From: Paenibacillus mangrovi | Lineage (GTDB): Bacteria > Bacillota > Bacilli > Paenibacillales > Paenibacillaceae | Length of the DNA: 64,000 nt | Reading direction: 5' to 3' | Assembly: GCF_022898935.1 (NCBI RefSeq) | Contig: NZ_JALIRP010000001.1 | Coordinates: forward strand, 248,001-312,000 | Part shown: in pieces, positions 43,522-51,773 of the stretch | Layout: every line of letters starts with the position of its first letter | How positions within the stretch are numbered: the first letter of the stretch is position 1 | The notes under the pieces: model-generated | What the model was told of the DNA's origin: nothing | The model's input: the letters and a program-made list of their open reading frames with translations, nothing else | Database searches by the model: none | Translations under genes and position numbers: made by a program

Positions 43522-44337
43522 TTGGAATTTAAAGGTGCAATGGGCGGTATTTACAAAATTACAGAATGGATTACCCGCTTTGCTTACAGCAACATCCTGT
43601 GGCTTTTATGTTCGTCTCCGTTTTTCTTTTTCTTTGTGACCAGACTGCTGGTAACGGGTCCGAATGAGAAGCTTCAAATGAACTGGTCTATGGGTATTGT
43701 GGCACCGTTTACATTGTTTCCGGCTACAGCGGCATTGTTTGCAGTTGTCCGGAAATGGGTGATGGGCGACACGGATGTAAAGATCTTTAGTATGTTTTTC
43801 AGAACTTTTAAGGAAAACTATAAGCAAAGCATGATTGGCGGCATATTTTACGTTCTTTTGCTAGTCATTATGATTGTCGATTATAACGTTTATATGACCC
43901 AGCTCAACAATCTGCAAATCATCGGCATCGTGATGCTGTTTTTGCTGATCGTGCTGTTCATTACGTTGTTTAATTTCTTTTCCATGATCGTTCATTATCA
44001 CATGGGAATGATGCAGCTTCTGAAAAATGCAGTACTCATTACTATTCTTAGACCGCTGCGTGTCTTAACAACCGTTATCGGAAGTGCTGTAGTGCTGTTA
44101 ATCGGTTCGAAGTATCCGGCACTGATCTTTTTCTTCGGCGGCAGTCTGATTGCATTCTGGGCATTCTTCAACTTCTACGCGACGTTTAACAAAATGCAGG
44201 AACAGGCCGAACGTATCAAGCAGAAAGAGCTGGAAGAGCAGGAAGCGGCTGAGCTTGAACAGGATCCGGACGAAGAGGGTGATGAGCAAGAAGATGTTCC
44301 TCATCAACATTTACATTCTGATAAAAAAGGTCTATAA
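43522..44337 (+). CDS. YesL-like DUF624 membrane protein
   Basis: 271 residues with about five to six membrane helices and a long acidic, charged C-terminal tail (EQEAAELEQDPDEEG and onward). The N-terminal FKGAMGGIYKITEWITRFAY and SSPFFFFF match DUF624, found in YesL, often linked to carbohydrate ABC systems. Here it stands alone. TTG 43522 is 8 bases after GGAGGAGGGG. The promoter of the following 6S RNA lies in its last codons. Confidence 0.8.
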   Translation: MEFKGAMGGIYKITEWITRFAYSNILWLLCSSPFFFFFVTRLLVTGPNEKLQMNWSMGIVAPFTLFPATAALFAVVRKWVMGDTDVKIFSMFFRTFKENYKQSMIGGIFYVLLLVIMIVDYNVYMTQLNNLQIIGIVMLFLLIVLFITLFNFFSMIVHYHMGMMQLLKNAVLITILRPLRVLTTVIGSAVVLLIGSKYPALIFFFGGSLIAFWAFFNFYATFNKMQEQAERIKQKELEEQEAAELEQDPDEEGDEQEDVPHQHLHSDKKGL

Positions 44338-44338
44338 T
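44310..44338 (+). promoter_or_regulatory. promoter of the 6S RNA candidate
   Basis: TTTACA at 44310, 17-base spacer and TATAAT at 44333-44338, inside the 3' end of the DUF624 gene. Predicted start near 44345. Confidence 0.7.
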
Positions 44339-44344
44339 AGTACT

Positions 44345-44535
44345 ACATCCTGCGATGTTCGCCACGGTTAATCGTTGTTTTGAACCAATGATAATGTCTA
44401 GGGAGATCATTACGAGGCGCAGCTGAAAAGCCCTGTCTATACGACATGGGGACTTCAAAAACGCATCCGAGGTCACCCACCTGCCAAAGCAGGTTCAGAA
44501 GACAATTTAGCCGGACGGCATAGGCGGGTTTTTAT
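44345..44535 (+). ncRNA. ssrS: 6S RNA candidate (RNA polymerase mimic)
   Basis: About 190 nt between a good promoter and a T-rich end, in a gap with no open frame. The 5' part CCTGCGATGTTCGCC and the 3' part CGGACGGCATAGGCGGG pair as the closing stem and resemble the ends of E. coli 6S RNA (GATGTTCGC, CGGCGGCATC). The middle can form a long imperfect hairpin with a central bubble, including CCCTGTC-TATAC-GACATGGG. 6S RNA binds the housekeeping RNA polymerase in stationary phase. Length fits. A covariance search would be decisive. Confidence 0.7.
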
Positions 44536-44552
44536 TTTGAATGATAACTTGG

Positions 44553-44598
44553 GCACCCCGTTTTTCGGAACAATTCCGGAATTCAGGGGTGTTTTTTG
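44553..44598 (+). terminator. second terminator downstream of the 6S RNA candidate
   Basis: CACCCC and GGGGTG close a stem with an inner GGAACAATTCCGGAATTC region, followed by TTTTTT. Confidence 0.7.
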
Positions 44599-44697
44599 CC
44601 TATAAGGTACATTTTACCCTACTTTCTCTTTTGTTCTGTCCTTAACAATGTTACACTATAAAGTATTGAAGATGCTTACTGCAAAGGGGGAAAGGTC

Positions 44698-45090
44698 TTG
44701 TCGTTAAAGAGAGTTCTAGTGGGGGTCATTCGCAGCCAAGAAGGTACAAGCGACCGGGCGAAAGATCCGAAGATGAAGACACGCTATTACAATTTATCGA
44801 GAGACAAGGCATGGGAGGAAATATCCTCGACGCTGAAAAAGATTCCGGGCTACAAAGTGCTTCATGAGGTTCCTTCCGTCGGTGAGATTACACTGGAGAA
44901 AAGGACGTCTCTTGGGCGCACGATGGATATTACGGTATCCGTACTGTCGGTTGGACCTGTGCGCAGTGCGGTAGACATGTACTCAGCTTCTAGAGGCTCC
45001 ATGGGCGACTTGGGAGCGAATTATCGCATTATTTTGAATTTGTTTTCAGCACTCGATAAGAAATTGGCTAAATACAAAGTTACCCAATAA
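44698..45090 (+). CDS. DUF1499 family protein
   Basis: 130 residues, mixed alpha/beta. The pattern KTRYYNLSRDKAWEEISSTLKKIPGYKVLHEVPSVGEITLEKRT followed by DITVSVLSVGP matches DUF1499. TTG 44698 follows a GGGGGAAAGG stretch. Function is unknown; members are common in Bacilli and proteobacteria. It is flanked by terminators, so it is transcribed alone. Confidence 0.65.
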   Translation: MSLKRVLVGVIRSQEGTSDRAKDPKMKTRYYNLSRDKAWEEISSTLKKIPGYKVLHEVPSVGEITLEKRTSLGRTMDITVSVLSVGPVRSAVDMYSASRGSMGDLGANYRIILNLFSALDKKLAKYKVTQ

Positions 45091-45097
45091 CAGGACT

Positions 45098-45141
45098 AAA
45101 AAAGCGAGAGAAAGGACAAGGCTCTTTCTCCCGCTTTTTTT
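45098..45141 (+). terminator. terminator after the DUF1499 gene
   Basis: AAAAAAGCGAGAGAAAG and CTTTCTCCCGCTTTTTT form a stem of about 11 bp, with A and T runs. Confidence 0.85.
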
Positions 45142-45143
45142 AA

Positions 45144-45190
45144 GATTATAGAATTTATAAATCTCAGCGAAGCTGAACCATTCTATAATC
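45144..45190. repeat. palindromic intergenic repeat (cruciform type)
   Basis: GATTATAGAAT at 45144 and ATTCTATAATC at 45180 are perfect 11-bp inverted copies. Between them lies a second hairpin, TCAGC-GAA-GCTGA. The preceding TTTTTTTAAGATTATAGAATT is identical at 17584-17601, and a diverged copy lies at 55421-55477, so it appears to be a dispersed element. Confidence 0.5.
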
Positions 45191-45379
45191 ACAAGAAAAA
45201 CTTCCGCTAAACGCGGTCTGTCTTCTGTGCAATTACATCAATAGACGTTTTTCTTTAGATTTCCGTAAGATATGCCACTCAAGGAAGCTGCTTCCGGATC
45301 TCCTGATAAAAAATTTCAGTTCCATTTTGTTTAAATGGATTTAAGCATATACTAACATTAGGGACCGATGCTTTGAGAC
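45191..45379. other. intergenic region after the palindromic repeat, no gene seen
   Basis: AT-rich spacer up to the tpx stop. No frame of useful length with an SD is visible. Confidence 0.6.
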
Positions 45380-45898
45380 TTAGAGCAGTTCCTTTACAGC
45401 GGCTACCGCTTTTTCATAATTCGGATGCTCAGTCATTTCAGGCAGATACTCCACGTACGTAATTTTGTCGTTTTTATCAACTACGAAGATGGAGCGCATA
45501 TCCAGGCGGAATTCCTTGATCAGAACACCATAAGCTTGTCCGAAGGACATATCCTTGTGATCGGAGAGGGTAACCACACGGTCCACGCCTGCGGCGCCGC
45601 ACCAGCGTGCCTGCGCGAACGGAAGATCGGCGCTGATGGTCAGAACGATGACTTCATCTCCCAAAGCCCCTGCTTCTTCGTTAAAACGGCGTGTCTGTGC
45701 ATCACATACGCCAGTATCCAGGGAAGGTACGACGCTGATCAATTTGATTTTGCCTGCATAATCCTTCAGGGTAGCTTGCTCGAGCAAATTTTTGCTGACG
45801 GTAAAATCAGGAGCCTGATCCCCTGCTTGAAGCTGTGGTCCAACCAATGTGAGCGGATTGCCTTTAAAAGTAGCAACACCTGTACGTTCTTGTGTCAT
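45380..45898 (-). CDS. tpx: thiol peroxidase (Tpx)
   Basis: 172 residues. [12 protein letters not shown] carries the peroxidatic Cys with its T-x-x-C motif, and ARWCGAAG the resolving Cys, as in atypical 2-Cys peroxiredoxins of the Tpx group. It reduces hydroperoxides with thioredoxin in the cytoplasm. AAAGGAGA precedes ATG 45898 by 6 bases. Single-gene unit. Confidence 0.95.
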   Translation of the reverse strand: MTQERTGVATFKGNPLTLVGPQLQAGDQAPDFTVSKNLLEQATLKDYAGKIKLISVVPSLDTGVCDAQTRRFNEEAGALGDEVIVLTISADLPFAQARWCGAAGVDRVVTLSDHKDMSFGQAYGVLIKEFRLDMRSIFVVDKNDKITYVEYLPEMTEHPNYEKAVAAVKELL

Positions 45899-46077
45899 GT
45901 TGATTCTCCTTTCGAAAATGGAAATTGGCGAATCGTGCCAAGGACATTATAATCTTTTTAAAAAGGCATTGTCCAATCAGCTTGCTTGGTTTACTTGAAA
46001 TGCTGAAAAAACATTTTAGGCAAGAGAATGATTAGGAAGAATTCATTCCTGAATGGTTCAAGCAAAGGAAGTGTATC

Positions 46078-46710
46078 ATGATATTTGTTCGCTACGAAAA
46101 TTGGAAAAGTTACTTAAAATACTACCCCGTCACGACGATATTATTTGTGGCTAATATTATTATGTTTCTTGTATTGACTTTTAACGGAGGATCTTCAAAC
46201 AACGAGACGCTCATCAAGTTTGGCGCACTGACCAATGTGGACGGCTTCAATGAGTGGTGGAGATATGTAACGTCGATCTTCCTGCATGGAGGCTTCTCGC
46301 ATCTGTTGTTTAACGACTTTGCGATCTTGGTGTTTGCTCCTCCCCTGGAGCGGCTCCTTGGAGCCTGGAGATACGCGGTATTGTATTTGCTTAGTGGTGT
46401 GATCGGCAATATCCTGTCCGTTGCACATTACAACCGGATGGGCGAGATTCTACTGACGATTGGAGCTTCTGGGGCCATTTTCGGTGTTTACGGGGCGTTT
46501 CTATATATTGCACTGCTGCAGCGGAATTGGATGGATGAGTCCTCGCGGAAGACGGTGTTTGCTCTGCTGATTGTCGGTATTGTCTTTTCCTTTATACCTT
46601 CAGGGGGAGTAAACGTTAACTGGGCGGCTCATTTGGGTGGATTTGTCGGCGGATTTTTTATTTACGGTTTAATGGCAAGAATGTTGAAGAAACGGGTTAA
46701 ACGGTCATAA
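46078..46710 (+). CDS. rhomboid-family intramembrane serine protease
   Basis: 210 residues with six predicted helices. GASGAIFGVYGAF holds the catalytic Ser, and NWAAHLGGFVGGFF the catalytic His; HLLFNDFAILVFAPPLE is the usual helix-2 stretch. It cleaves membrane proteins within the bilayer. AAAGGAAG precedes ATG 46078 by 6 bases. Substrates are unknown. No signal or extra domain beyond the core fold. Confidence 0.9.
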   Translation: MIFVRYENWKSYLKYYPVTTILFVANIIMFLVLTFNGGSSNNETLIKFGALTNVDGFNEWWRYVTSIFLHGGFSHLLFNDFAILVFAPPLERLLGAWRYAVLYLLSGVIGNILSVAHYNRMGEILLTIGASGAIFGVYGAFLYIALLQRNWMDESSRKTVFALLIVGIVFSFIPSGGVNVNWAAHLGGFVGGFFIYGLMARMLKKRVKRS

Positions 46711-46750
46711 CTAGCGGATTCACGTATATGCAGAATGGAGCGAGTAACAG

Positions 46751-47680
46751 GTGGAATTAAGACAGTTGCAGTATTTTTTGAAGGTAGCACAGAAGGAGCA
46801 TGTTACTCAGGCGGCGGAAGAGCTGCATGTGGCCCAGTCTGCGGTTAGCCGTCAGATTCATCAACTGGAGGAAGAATTGGGAGTCCAATTGTTTATGCAA
46901 AAGGGCAGAAACCTGCAGCTAACGCCTGTGGGGCAGCTGTTTTGCAAAAGGGTGGACAGCATTCTGAAGGATCTGGATAAAGCTGTTGTGGAGGTTCATG
47001 AATTTTTGGACCCGGAACAAGGGGAAATCCGGATTGGCTTTCCGCACAGCCTGGGTATCCATCTGATCCCGTCTGTCGTTGCTGAATTCAAGCGGCGGTA
47101 TCCGAATGTGAAATTCAGATTCAAACAGGGGATGTTTCCTTCGTTAATCCGGGATGTCATCTCGGCCGAGGTGGATCTTGCTTTTATTTCTCCGTTTCCT
47201 GAGAAACATGAGCAGGTTGAGGGCGAGATTATGCTGACCGAAGAGCTGTATGCGATTTTGCCTCCGAATCATCCTTTGGCCAATGAAGAAAGCATTACCC
47301 TGAATCAGCTGAAGGAGGATAAATTCGTCCTGTTTAGCAAAGGGTATTCCCTGCGGCCGATTGTCTGGCATGCCTGTCTTGAAGCTGGCTTTACTCCGAA
47401 GATTGCTTTTGAAGGGGAGGAAACGGATACGATCCGCGGGCTGGTTGCTGCCGGTATGGGTGTCAGTATTTTGCCAGAGATGGCATTGTTCCAGACGAAT
47501 CCCTTGCAGCCAGCAAGAGTGAGAATTTCAGAACCTAAGGTGACACGTACCATCGGCCTGATTCATCGTTCTGATGACAAGCTGCCGCGGGTTGCGCAAG
47601 CATTCAGAACCTTTCTGCTCAGCTACTTCGGACTGCAACAACAAAATGGAAACCAAAAAAACACCCCGGTCGGTTCTTAA
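46751..47680 (+). CDS. LysR-family regulator, GltC-like
   Basis: 309 residues. The N-terminal HTH (EHVTQAAEELHVAQSAVSRQIHQLEEELG) and the effector domain resemble Bacillus GltC closely in motif order (YLDP/FLDPEQGEIRIGFPHSLG, KFVLFSKGYSLR, GLVAAGMGVSILPE). GltC activates gltAB, which is not in the window, so the target is unknown. The start is GTG 46751 after GGAGCGA. It lies 41 bases after the rhomboid gene. The stop codon lies inside the terminator stem. Confidence 0.88.
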   Translation: MELRQLQYFLKVAQKEHVTQAAEELHVAQSAVSRQIHQLEEELGVQLFMQKGRNLQLTPVGQLFCKRVDSILKDLDKAVVEVHEFLDPEQGEIRIGFPHSLGIHLIPSVVAEFKRRYPNVKFRFKQGMFPSLIRDVISAEVDLAFISPFPEKHEQVEGEIMLTEELYAILPPNHPLANEESITLNQLKEDKFVLFSKGYSLRPIVWHACLEAGFTPKIAFEGEETDTIRGLVAAGMGVSILPEMALFQTNPLQPARVRISEPKVTRTIGLIHRSDDKLPRVAQAFRTFLLSYFGLQQQNGNQKNTPVGS

Positions 47681-47698
47681 CCGATCAGGGTGTTTTTG
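47655..47698. terminator. bidirectional terminator overlapping the LysR stop codon
   Basis: AAAAAACACCC and GGGTGTTTTT close a stem with inner GGTCGG-TTCTTAA-CCGATC. The LysR stop is in the loop, and the YugP stop is 10 bases beyond. Confidence 0.85.
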
Positions 47699-47707
47699 GT
47701 ATGCAGC

Positions 47708-48388
47708 TTAGTCGCGATTGTTGTTATTGAAAATCATAATGTAGCGGAGCAGTTCCAGTACGGAGACCAAAGCAGCGGCTACATAGGTCAAAGCGGCAGC
47801 GTTCAGTACCTTGGCAACGCCTCTTTCCTCGTTAGGCGATATATAACCTTCAGATACCATGATATCGCGTGCGCGGTTACTTGCGTTAAACTCGACGGGC
47901 AGCGTAATCAGCTGGAAAGCAACGGCGACGGAGAAGAAAATAATCCCGATGCCGAGAAGTCCTGTCCATTGGAACAAAAAGCCTGCGAGAATCATCAGCG
48001 GCGCAAGACCTGAAGCGAAATTCACGAGCGGGAAGATCCGGTGGCGAAGCACCAGCATTGGGTAATGCTTCTTATGCTGGATAGCATGTCCAATTTCGTG
48101 GCAGGCTACCGAGATAGCCGAGATGGAGCTTTCATAGTAGACCGGCTCGGACAAACGTACAACGCGGTTGATTGGATCGTAGTGGTCGGATAATGCGCCT
48201 CGAACCGGCTCAATCGGGATATCATGCAGACCGTTGCTGTCGAGCATATGCCTTGCAGCTTCATAACCAGTCATGCCGCTCGTTGCTTGGACAGTGGACC
48301 ATTCTTTAAAGGTTCCCTTAACCCGGAACTGGGCCCACATCGAAAAACCGAACGCAATAATAATTAATAAATACATATTCATTCCCAT
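47708..48388 (-). CDS. YugP-type membrane zinc metallopeptidase
   Basis: 226 residues. An N-terminal membrane helix (MYLLIIIAFGFSMWAQF), a HEIGH zinc motif in VACHEIGHAIQHKKHYP, and two to three C-terminal helices around 140-215 match the YugP family (PF04298). It probably cleaves membrane or extracytoplasmic peptides; no substrate is known. AGGAGGGTG precedes ATG 48388. Confidence 0.88.
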   Translation of the reverse strand: MGMNMYLLIIIAFGFSMWAQFRVKGTFKEWSTVQATSGMTGYEAARHMLDSNGLHDIPIEPVRGALSDHYDPINRVVRLSEPVYYESSISAISVACHEIGHAIQHKKHYPMLVLRHRIFPLVNFASGLAPLMILAGFLFQWTGLLGIGIIFFSVAVAFQLITLPVEFNASNRARDIMVSEGYISPNEERGVAKVLNAAALTYVAAALVSVLELLRYIMIFNNNNRD

Positions 48389-48440
48389 ATTACACCCTCC
48401 TGCTAGTCGTGAAAAATAATATCTCTATATGGGAGACCGG

Positions 48441-48848
48441 CTATATTGTAGGTCCCTGCTCGAGGAAGAGTCTGATAGCTTCGATACAAGCCGCACCTTG
48501 CGGCAGTAATTTCAAAAGCAGGTGACTGGCTTGCCCGGGCTTCATCTTTTCTAGAAGGGGACTAAGCTCCTTCACCTCGCGTTCAAGCTGCTGCATATGC
48601 AGTTCCAGGTAGGTCAGCTTGTCGGATACCTGATTGATCTCAGGTTCGGCATCCCATTTATCGAGCGTCTGCCGGATCTCTTCTAGAGTATATTTCTCTT
48701 GTTTTAAATCATTAATACGTTTGAGACGGAGTAAGGTTTCATGGCTGTACAAACGATAATTTTTAAGGGTGCGCTTTTCGGGAGAAATGAGCCCCAGTTT
48801 GGTGTAATAATCAATTGTGCGCTCGCTGACATCTCCAGCTTTAGCCAA
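48441..48848 (-). CDS. MerR-family regulator with an apparent 5' frameshift
   Basis: The reading frame encodes the HTH from ERTIDYYTKLGLISPEKRTLKNYRLY, then a coiled-coil dimerisation helix. The expected N-terminus continues upstream in the same frame as ITLYRIGEL, but no start codon occurs before an in-frame TGA. The well-placed ATG at 48880, 4 bases after GAGGTGAT, is in a different frame and hits TAA after three codons. One extra G in the GGGG run at 48875-48878 would join them into a 146-residue protein. I list the frame from TTG 48848; the true start is probably 48880. Confidence 0.6.
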   Translation of the reverse strand: MAKAGDVSERTIDYYTKLGLISPEKRTLKNYRLYSHETLLRLKRINDLKQEKYTLEEIRQTLDKWDAEPEINQVSDKLTYLELHMQQLEREVKELSPLLEKMKPGQASHLLLKLLPQGAACIEAIRLFLEQGPTI

Positions 48849-48880
48849 TTCACCTATACGGTACAGCGTTATATCCCCAT

Positions 48881-49065
48881 CTAAATCACCTCACTGGATC
48901 ATAATTAATATTTATTAGATTGAACTATAGACGAAAACCGCCTCATTCCTATGAGCCACTTTCATTCAATCTATGTAACTCATTTTAATGTGGAATTGAT
49001 GAAAATATGATACATGAAAGTTAACCATACAGTCAAACGTAATGCTTGCTTAATGTTACAAATAA
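48881..49065. other. AT-rich intergenic region upstream of the ammonium transporter
   Basis: No gene is visible. The right part joins the GlnR/TnrA-controlled promoter region of amtB. Confidence 0.6.
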
Positions 49066-49082
49066 TGTTATTAAACATAACA
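49066..49082. promoter_or_regulatory. GlnR/TnrA box I upstream of amtB
   Basis: TGTTA-TTAAACA-TAACA matches the GlnR/TnrA consensus TGTNA-N7-TNACA at every fixed position. It lies about 70 bases upstream of the predicted transcription start. Confidence 0.75.
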
Positions 49083-49106
49083 TATAATATTTTGACGAAA
49101 ATATTA

Positions 49107-49136
49107 TTGTCATCACCACCCCTAACTGCTTATAAT
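49107..49136 (+). promoter_or_regulatory. amtB promoter
   Basis: TTGTCA at 49107, 18-base spacer, perfect TATAAT at 49131-49136. Predicted start near 49143. Confidence 0.65.
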
Positions 49137-49157
49137 GTGATTAATAATTTCGTTATA

Positions 49158-49174
49158 TGTAATATAACCTAACA
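49158..49174. promoter_or_regulatory. GlnR/TnrA box II downstream of the amtB start site
   Basis: TGTAA-TATAACC-TAACA also matches TGTNA-N7-TNACA fully. It lies between the predicted start and the SD, a position for repression. Confidence 0.7.
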
Positions 49175-49193
49175 TTAAAGAGGAGTGGGGAGT

Positions 49194-50636
49194 ATGAAAG
49201 GAAAGTGGATTGGCGGTGCTTTGGCATTTCTTGCATTAATGGCTTTTCCGGTTACGGTGTTTGCGGATGATGGACCCACGAATGTGCAGCTTCAAGCAGG
49301 ACTCAATACATTCTTTGTGTTCATGGCAGCCATGCTCGTGTTTTTCATGCAGGCGGGATTTGCATTGCTGGAAGCTGGCTCGGTGCGGATGAAGAATGCC
49401 GGCCATATTGCAGGTAAAACGGTATTAACGCTCGGCATCTCGGTGATCGTATTTTGGGCTTTCGGCTTTGGGCTCGGTTTCGGCAACGGGAACAGCTTCT
49501 TTGGGACGACCGGATTTTTTATGACAGGCGATTCGATGGCGAAGTCCTTTGATGCGCTGTCGGCATCAGATGTATCCCTTTCGGTGAAATTTTTATTCCA
49601 ACTCTCCTTCGCGGCGATCTCCTTAGCGATTGCATGCGGCGGTATGGCCGAACGTGCCAAGCTGAGTATATATATCGTATTCGGAGCATTGTTTATGATC
49701 GTCATATATCCGGTTGTGGCTCACTGGGTATGGGGCGGCGGCTGGCTCGGCCAACTGGGCATGCAGGACTTTGCAGGCTCAACAGTCGTGCATTTGACGG
49801 GTGCCACTGCAGCTTTGGTTATTACGTATATGCTGAAACCTCGTCTTGGCAAATACAATAAGGATGGCAGACCGAACAGCATTCTGGGCCACAATCAGGT
49901 TTTGTCTGTTCTGGGCGTATTGATCCTCTGGATTGGCTGGTTCGGTTTCAACCCTGGCAGTACTTTGTCGGCGATGATGGACGGTTTCTTCGGCTATGTG
50001 GCATTGACAACCAATATCGCGGCGGCGGCGGGAGCCGTTGCTGCACTGCTCATTTCATGGGCTGTATTCGGCAAGGCGGATATCCCAAGCATGCTGAACG
50101 GTGTGCTGTCAGCACTCGTAGCGATTACAGGCTCTTGTGCCTTCGTGGATCCATGGGCTGCAGTTGTCATCGGGGCTGTCGCCGGAATCATTACCTTCTT
50201 TACGGCGCAATGGTTTGAGAGAGCAGGTATCGATGATCCGATTTATGCATTTTCCGTTCACGGCATTGCGGGGATTTGGGGAGCCATCTCCACAGGGTTG
50301 TTCGCAACGCCGAAGCTCGTGGAAACGACGGGTGTCGGTAAGCCGGGCTTCTTTTATGGCGGGGGATTGGAACAGCTTGGTGTTCAGCTTCTGGGAGTTC
50401 TAGGGGCATTCGTGTTCGTGTTCGTGATCTCGTTCATTATGATCGGTATGATGAAAGTGACGATGGGCATCCGCGTATCGGAGGAAGAGGAGATGATGGG
50501 GCTGGATATCAGCGAGCATGGCGCATACGGCTATCCGGAGCAAATGAAGCTAATTGCCGATGCGGCGGTAAAGTCTTCTTTAGAGCTCTCTGCAGTAAAG
50601 TCGGCAGCAGGAACCGGGGAAGCTTTGAACCTATGA
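49194..50636 (+). CDS. amtB: ammonium transporter
   Basis: 480 residues with a cleavable-signal-like N-terminus and eleven predicted helices, the Amt/MEP/Rh fold. FMQAGFALLEAGSVRMKNAGH is the ammonium transporter signature, and GGTVVHLTGA-like and DDPIYAFSVHGIAGIWGA the twin-His pore regions (here FAGSTVVHLTGA and FSVHGIAG). ATG 49194 is 8 bases after GAGGAG. In most bacteria it is followed by a PII gene; here a DUF294 nucleotidyltransferase follows 57 bases later. Nitrogen control is expected from the two GlnR/TnrA boxes. Confidence 0.95.
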   Translation: MKGKWIGGALAFLALMAFPVTVFADDGPTNVQLQAGLNTFFVFMAAMLVFFMQAGFALLEAGSVRMKNAGHIAGKTVLTLGISVIVFWAFGFGLGFGNGNSFFGTTGFFMTGDSMAKSFDALSASDVSLSVKFLFQLSFAAISLAIACGGMAERAKLSIYIVFGALFMIVIYPVVAHWVWGGGWLGQLGMQDFAGSTVVHLTGATAALVITYMLKPRLGKYNKDGRPNSILGHNQVLSVLGVLILWIGWFGFNPGSTLSAMMDGFFGYVALTTNIAAAAGAVAALLISWAVFGKADIPSMLNGVLSALVAITGSCAFVDPWAAVVIGAVAGIITFFTAQWFERAGIDDPIYAFSVHGIAGIWGAISTGLFATPKLVETTGVGKPGFFYGGGLEQLGVQLLGVLGAFVFVFVISFIMIGMMKVTMGIRVSEEEEMMGLDISEHGAYGYPEQMKLIADAAVKSSLELSAVKSAAGTGEALNL

Positions 50637-50693
50637 TCTTAAAGGCGACTTGTAAGCTAAAAAATTCAGCTGTTTGATAGGGAGGTGCAGCTA

Positions 50694-51773
50694 TTGGAGC
50701 CGATGAAATACGCGGAAAGTGAACCGGATTTGGAAGGCATCAGGTATGCAGCTTCCCGCGAGCAGCTGAGACAACAACGTCAAGAATGCCAAATGCAGCT
50801 GGAACAGCTATATGCAGTTTTACCCATTACCCAATGGACGTCACTCGTGAACGATATGCATGATCATGTTGCCGCTAGGGCGGCCGTCATTTCCGAATAT
50901 GAGCTGGATGCGGTGGGTTACGGTCCGCCTCCGGTTCCCTACGCATTTGTGGCATTCGGCAGTTCGGGACGGCGCGAGTCCACACTGTGGAGCGATCAGG
51001 ACCATGGGCTGATCATCAGTGATGTGGACCATGAAGAAAAAGAAAAGTATTTTCACGCATATGGGCGCCATTTGTCCAATTTACTGGAATATTTGGGATA
51101 TGAAAAATGCAAAGGGAAAGTCATGTGCTCCGAGCCGCTGTGGCGGAAAACACTTGAGGAGTGGAAGCGGCAGATCATAAGCTGGCATCAGGATTTCAGC
51201 TGGGAGCCTGTCCGCAGTCTGATGATCGCTTCGGATATGCGTTTTATCGCAGGTGAGCGTTCACTTGCGGCGGCCTGGAAGCAGTTTTTTGAACACAGCA
51301 TGAATGAATCTCCGGAGATGGTGACGGCTATTTTGCGAAACACAGTCAGACATAAAGCGACGATGAATATTCTTGGGCAGGTGGTTACCGAGCGTTTTGG
51401 AGAGCATGCCGGCGATTTTGATGTGAAATACGGTGTATATATTCCGCTCGTGAACAGCATCCGGTACATGGCCCTTCAGGAAGGCATCGGAGAGACATCA
51501 ACGCTGAAGCGGCTGGAAAGATTGACGCTACTGGATGGAGGGAACATGCTGCTCGAGAATTGCCAGCGGGCTTTTCTGACAGCACTGACGCTTCGTGCAG
51601 CCGCTTCCTTTACGGTGAACAACGGGATATATTCCAGCAGCGGATTCCTGCCGCAATCGGAGCTGAAGAAAAAGCCGCTCCTGTATAAGCTTCGTGACAG
51701 TCTTACGACAGTGAAGCGAACGCACCGTGCGCTGCAAAGACGACTTTGGTTTGCGGAGAGGAGAAGATTATGA
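50694..51773 (+). CDS. GlnD-like nucleotidyltransferase (DUF294)
   Basis: 359 residues. A helical N-terminus precedes FVAFGSSGRRESTLWSDQDHGLII, which has the nucleotidyltransferase pattern G-S-x-x-R-x-E then S-D-x-D, as in GlnD and DUF294 proteins. The C-terminal DUF294_C-type helical region follows. CBS and cyclic-nucleotide domains usually found in front are missing. TTG 50694 is 8 bases after GGAGG; GTG 50685 overlaps that SD. Its TGA overlaps the next start (ATGA). Its target may be AmtB, a PII protein elsewhere or a small molecule; this is not known. Confidence 0.8.
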   Translation: MEPMKYAESEPDLEGIRYAASREQLRQQRQECQMQLEQLYAVLPITQWTSLVNDMHDHVAARAAVISEYELDAVGYGPPPVPYAFVAFGSSGRRESTLWSDQDHGLIISDVDHEEKEKYFHAYGRHLSNLLEYLGYEKCKGKVMCSEPLWRKTLEEWKRQIISWHQDFSWEPVRSLMIASDMRFIAGERSLAAAWKQFFEHSMNESPEMVTAILRNTVRHKATMNILGQVVTERFGEHAGDFDVKYGVYIPLVNSIRYMALQEGIGETSTLKRLERLTLLDGGNMLLENCQRAFLTALTLRAAASFTVNNGIYSSSGFLPQSELKKKPLLYKLRDSLTTVKRTHRALQRRLWFAERRRL

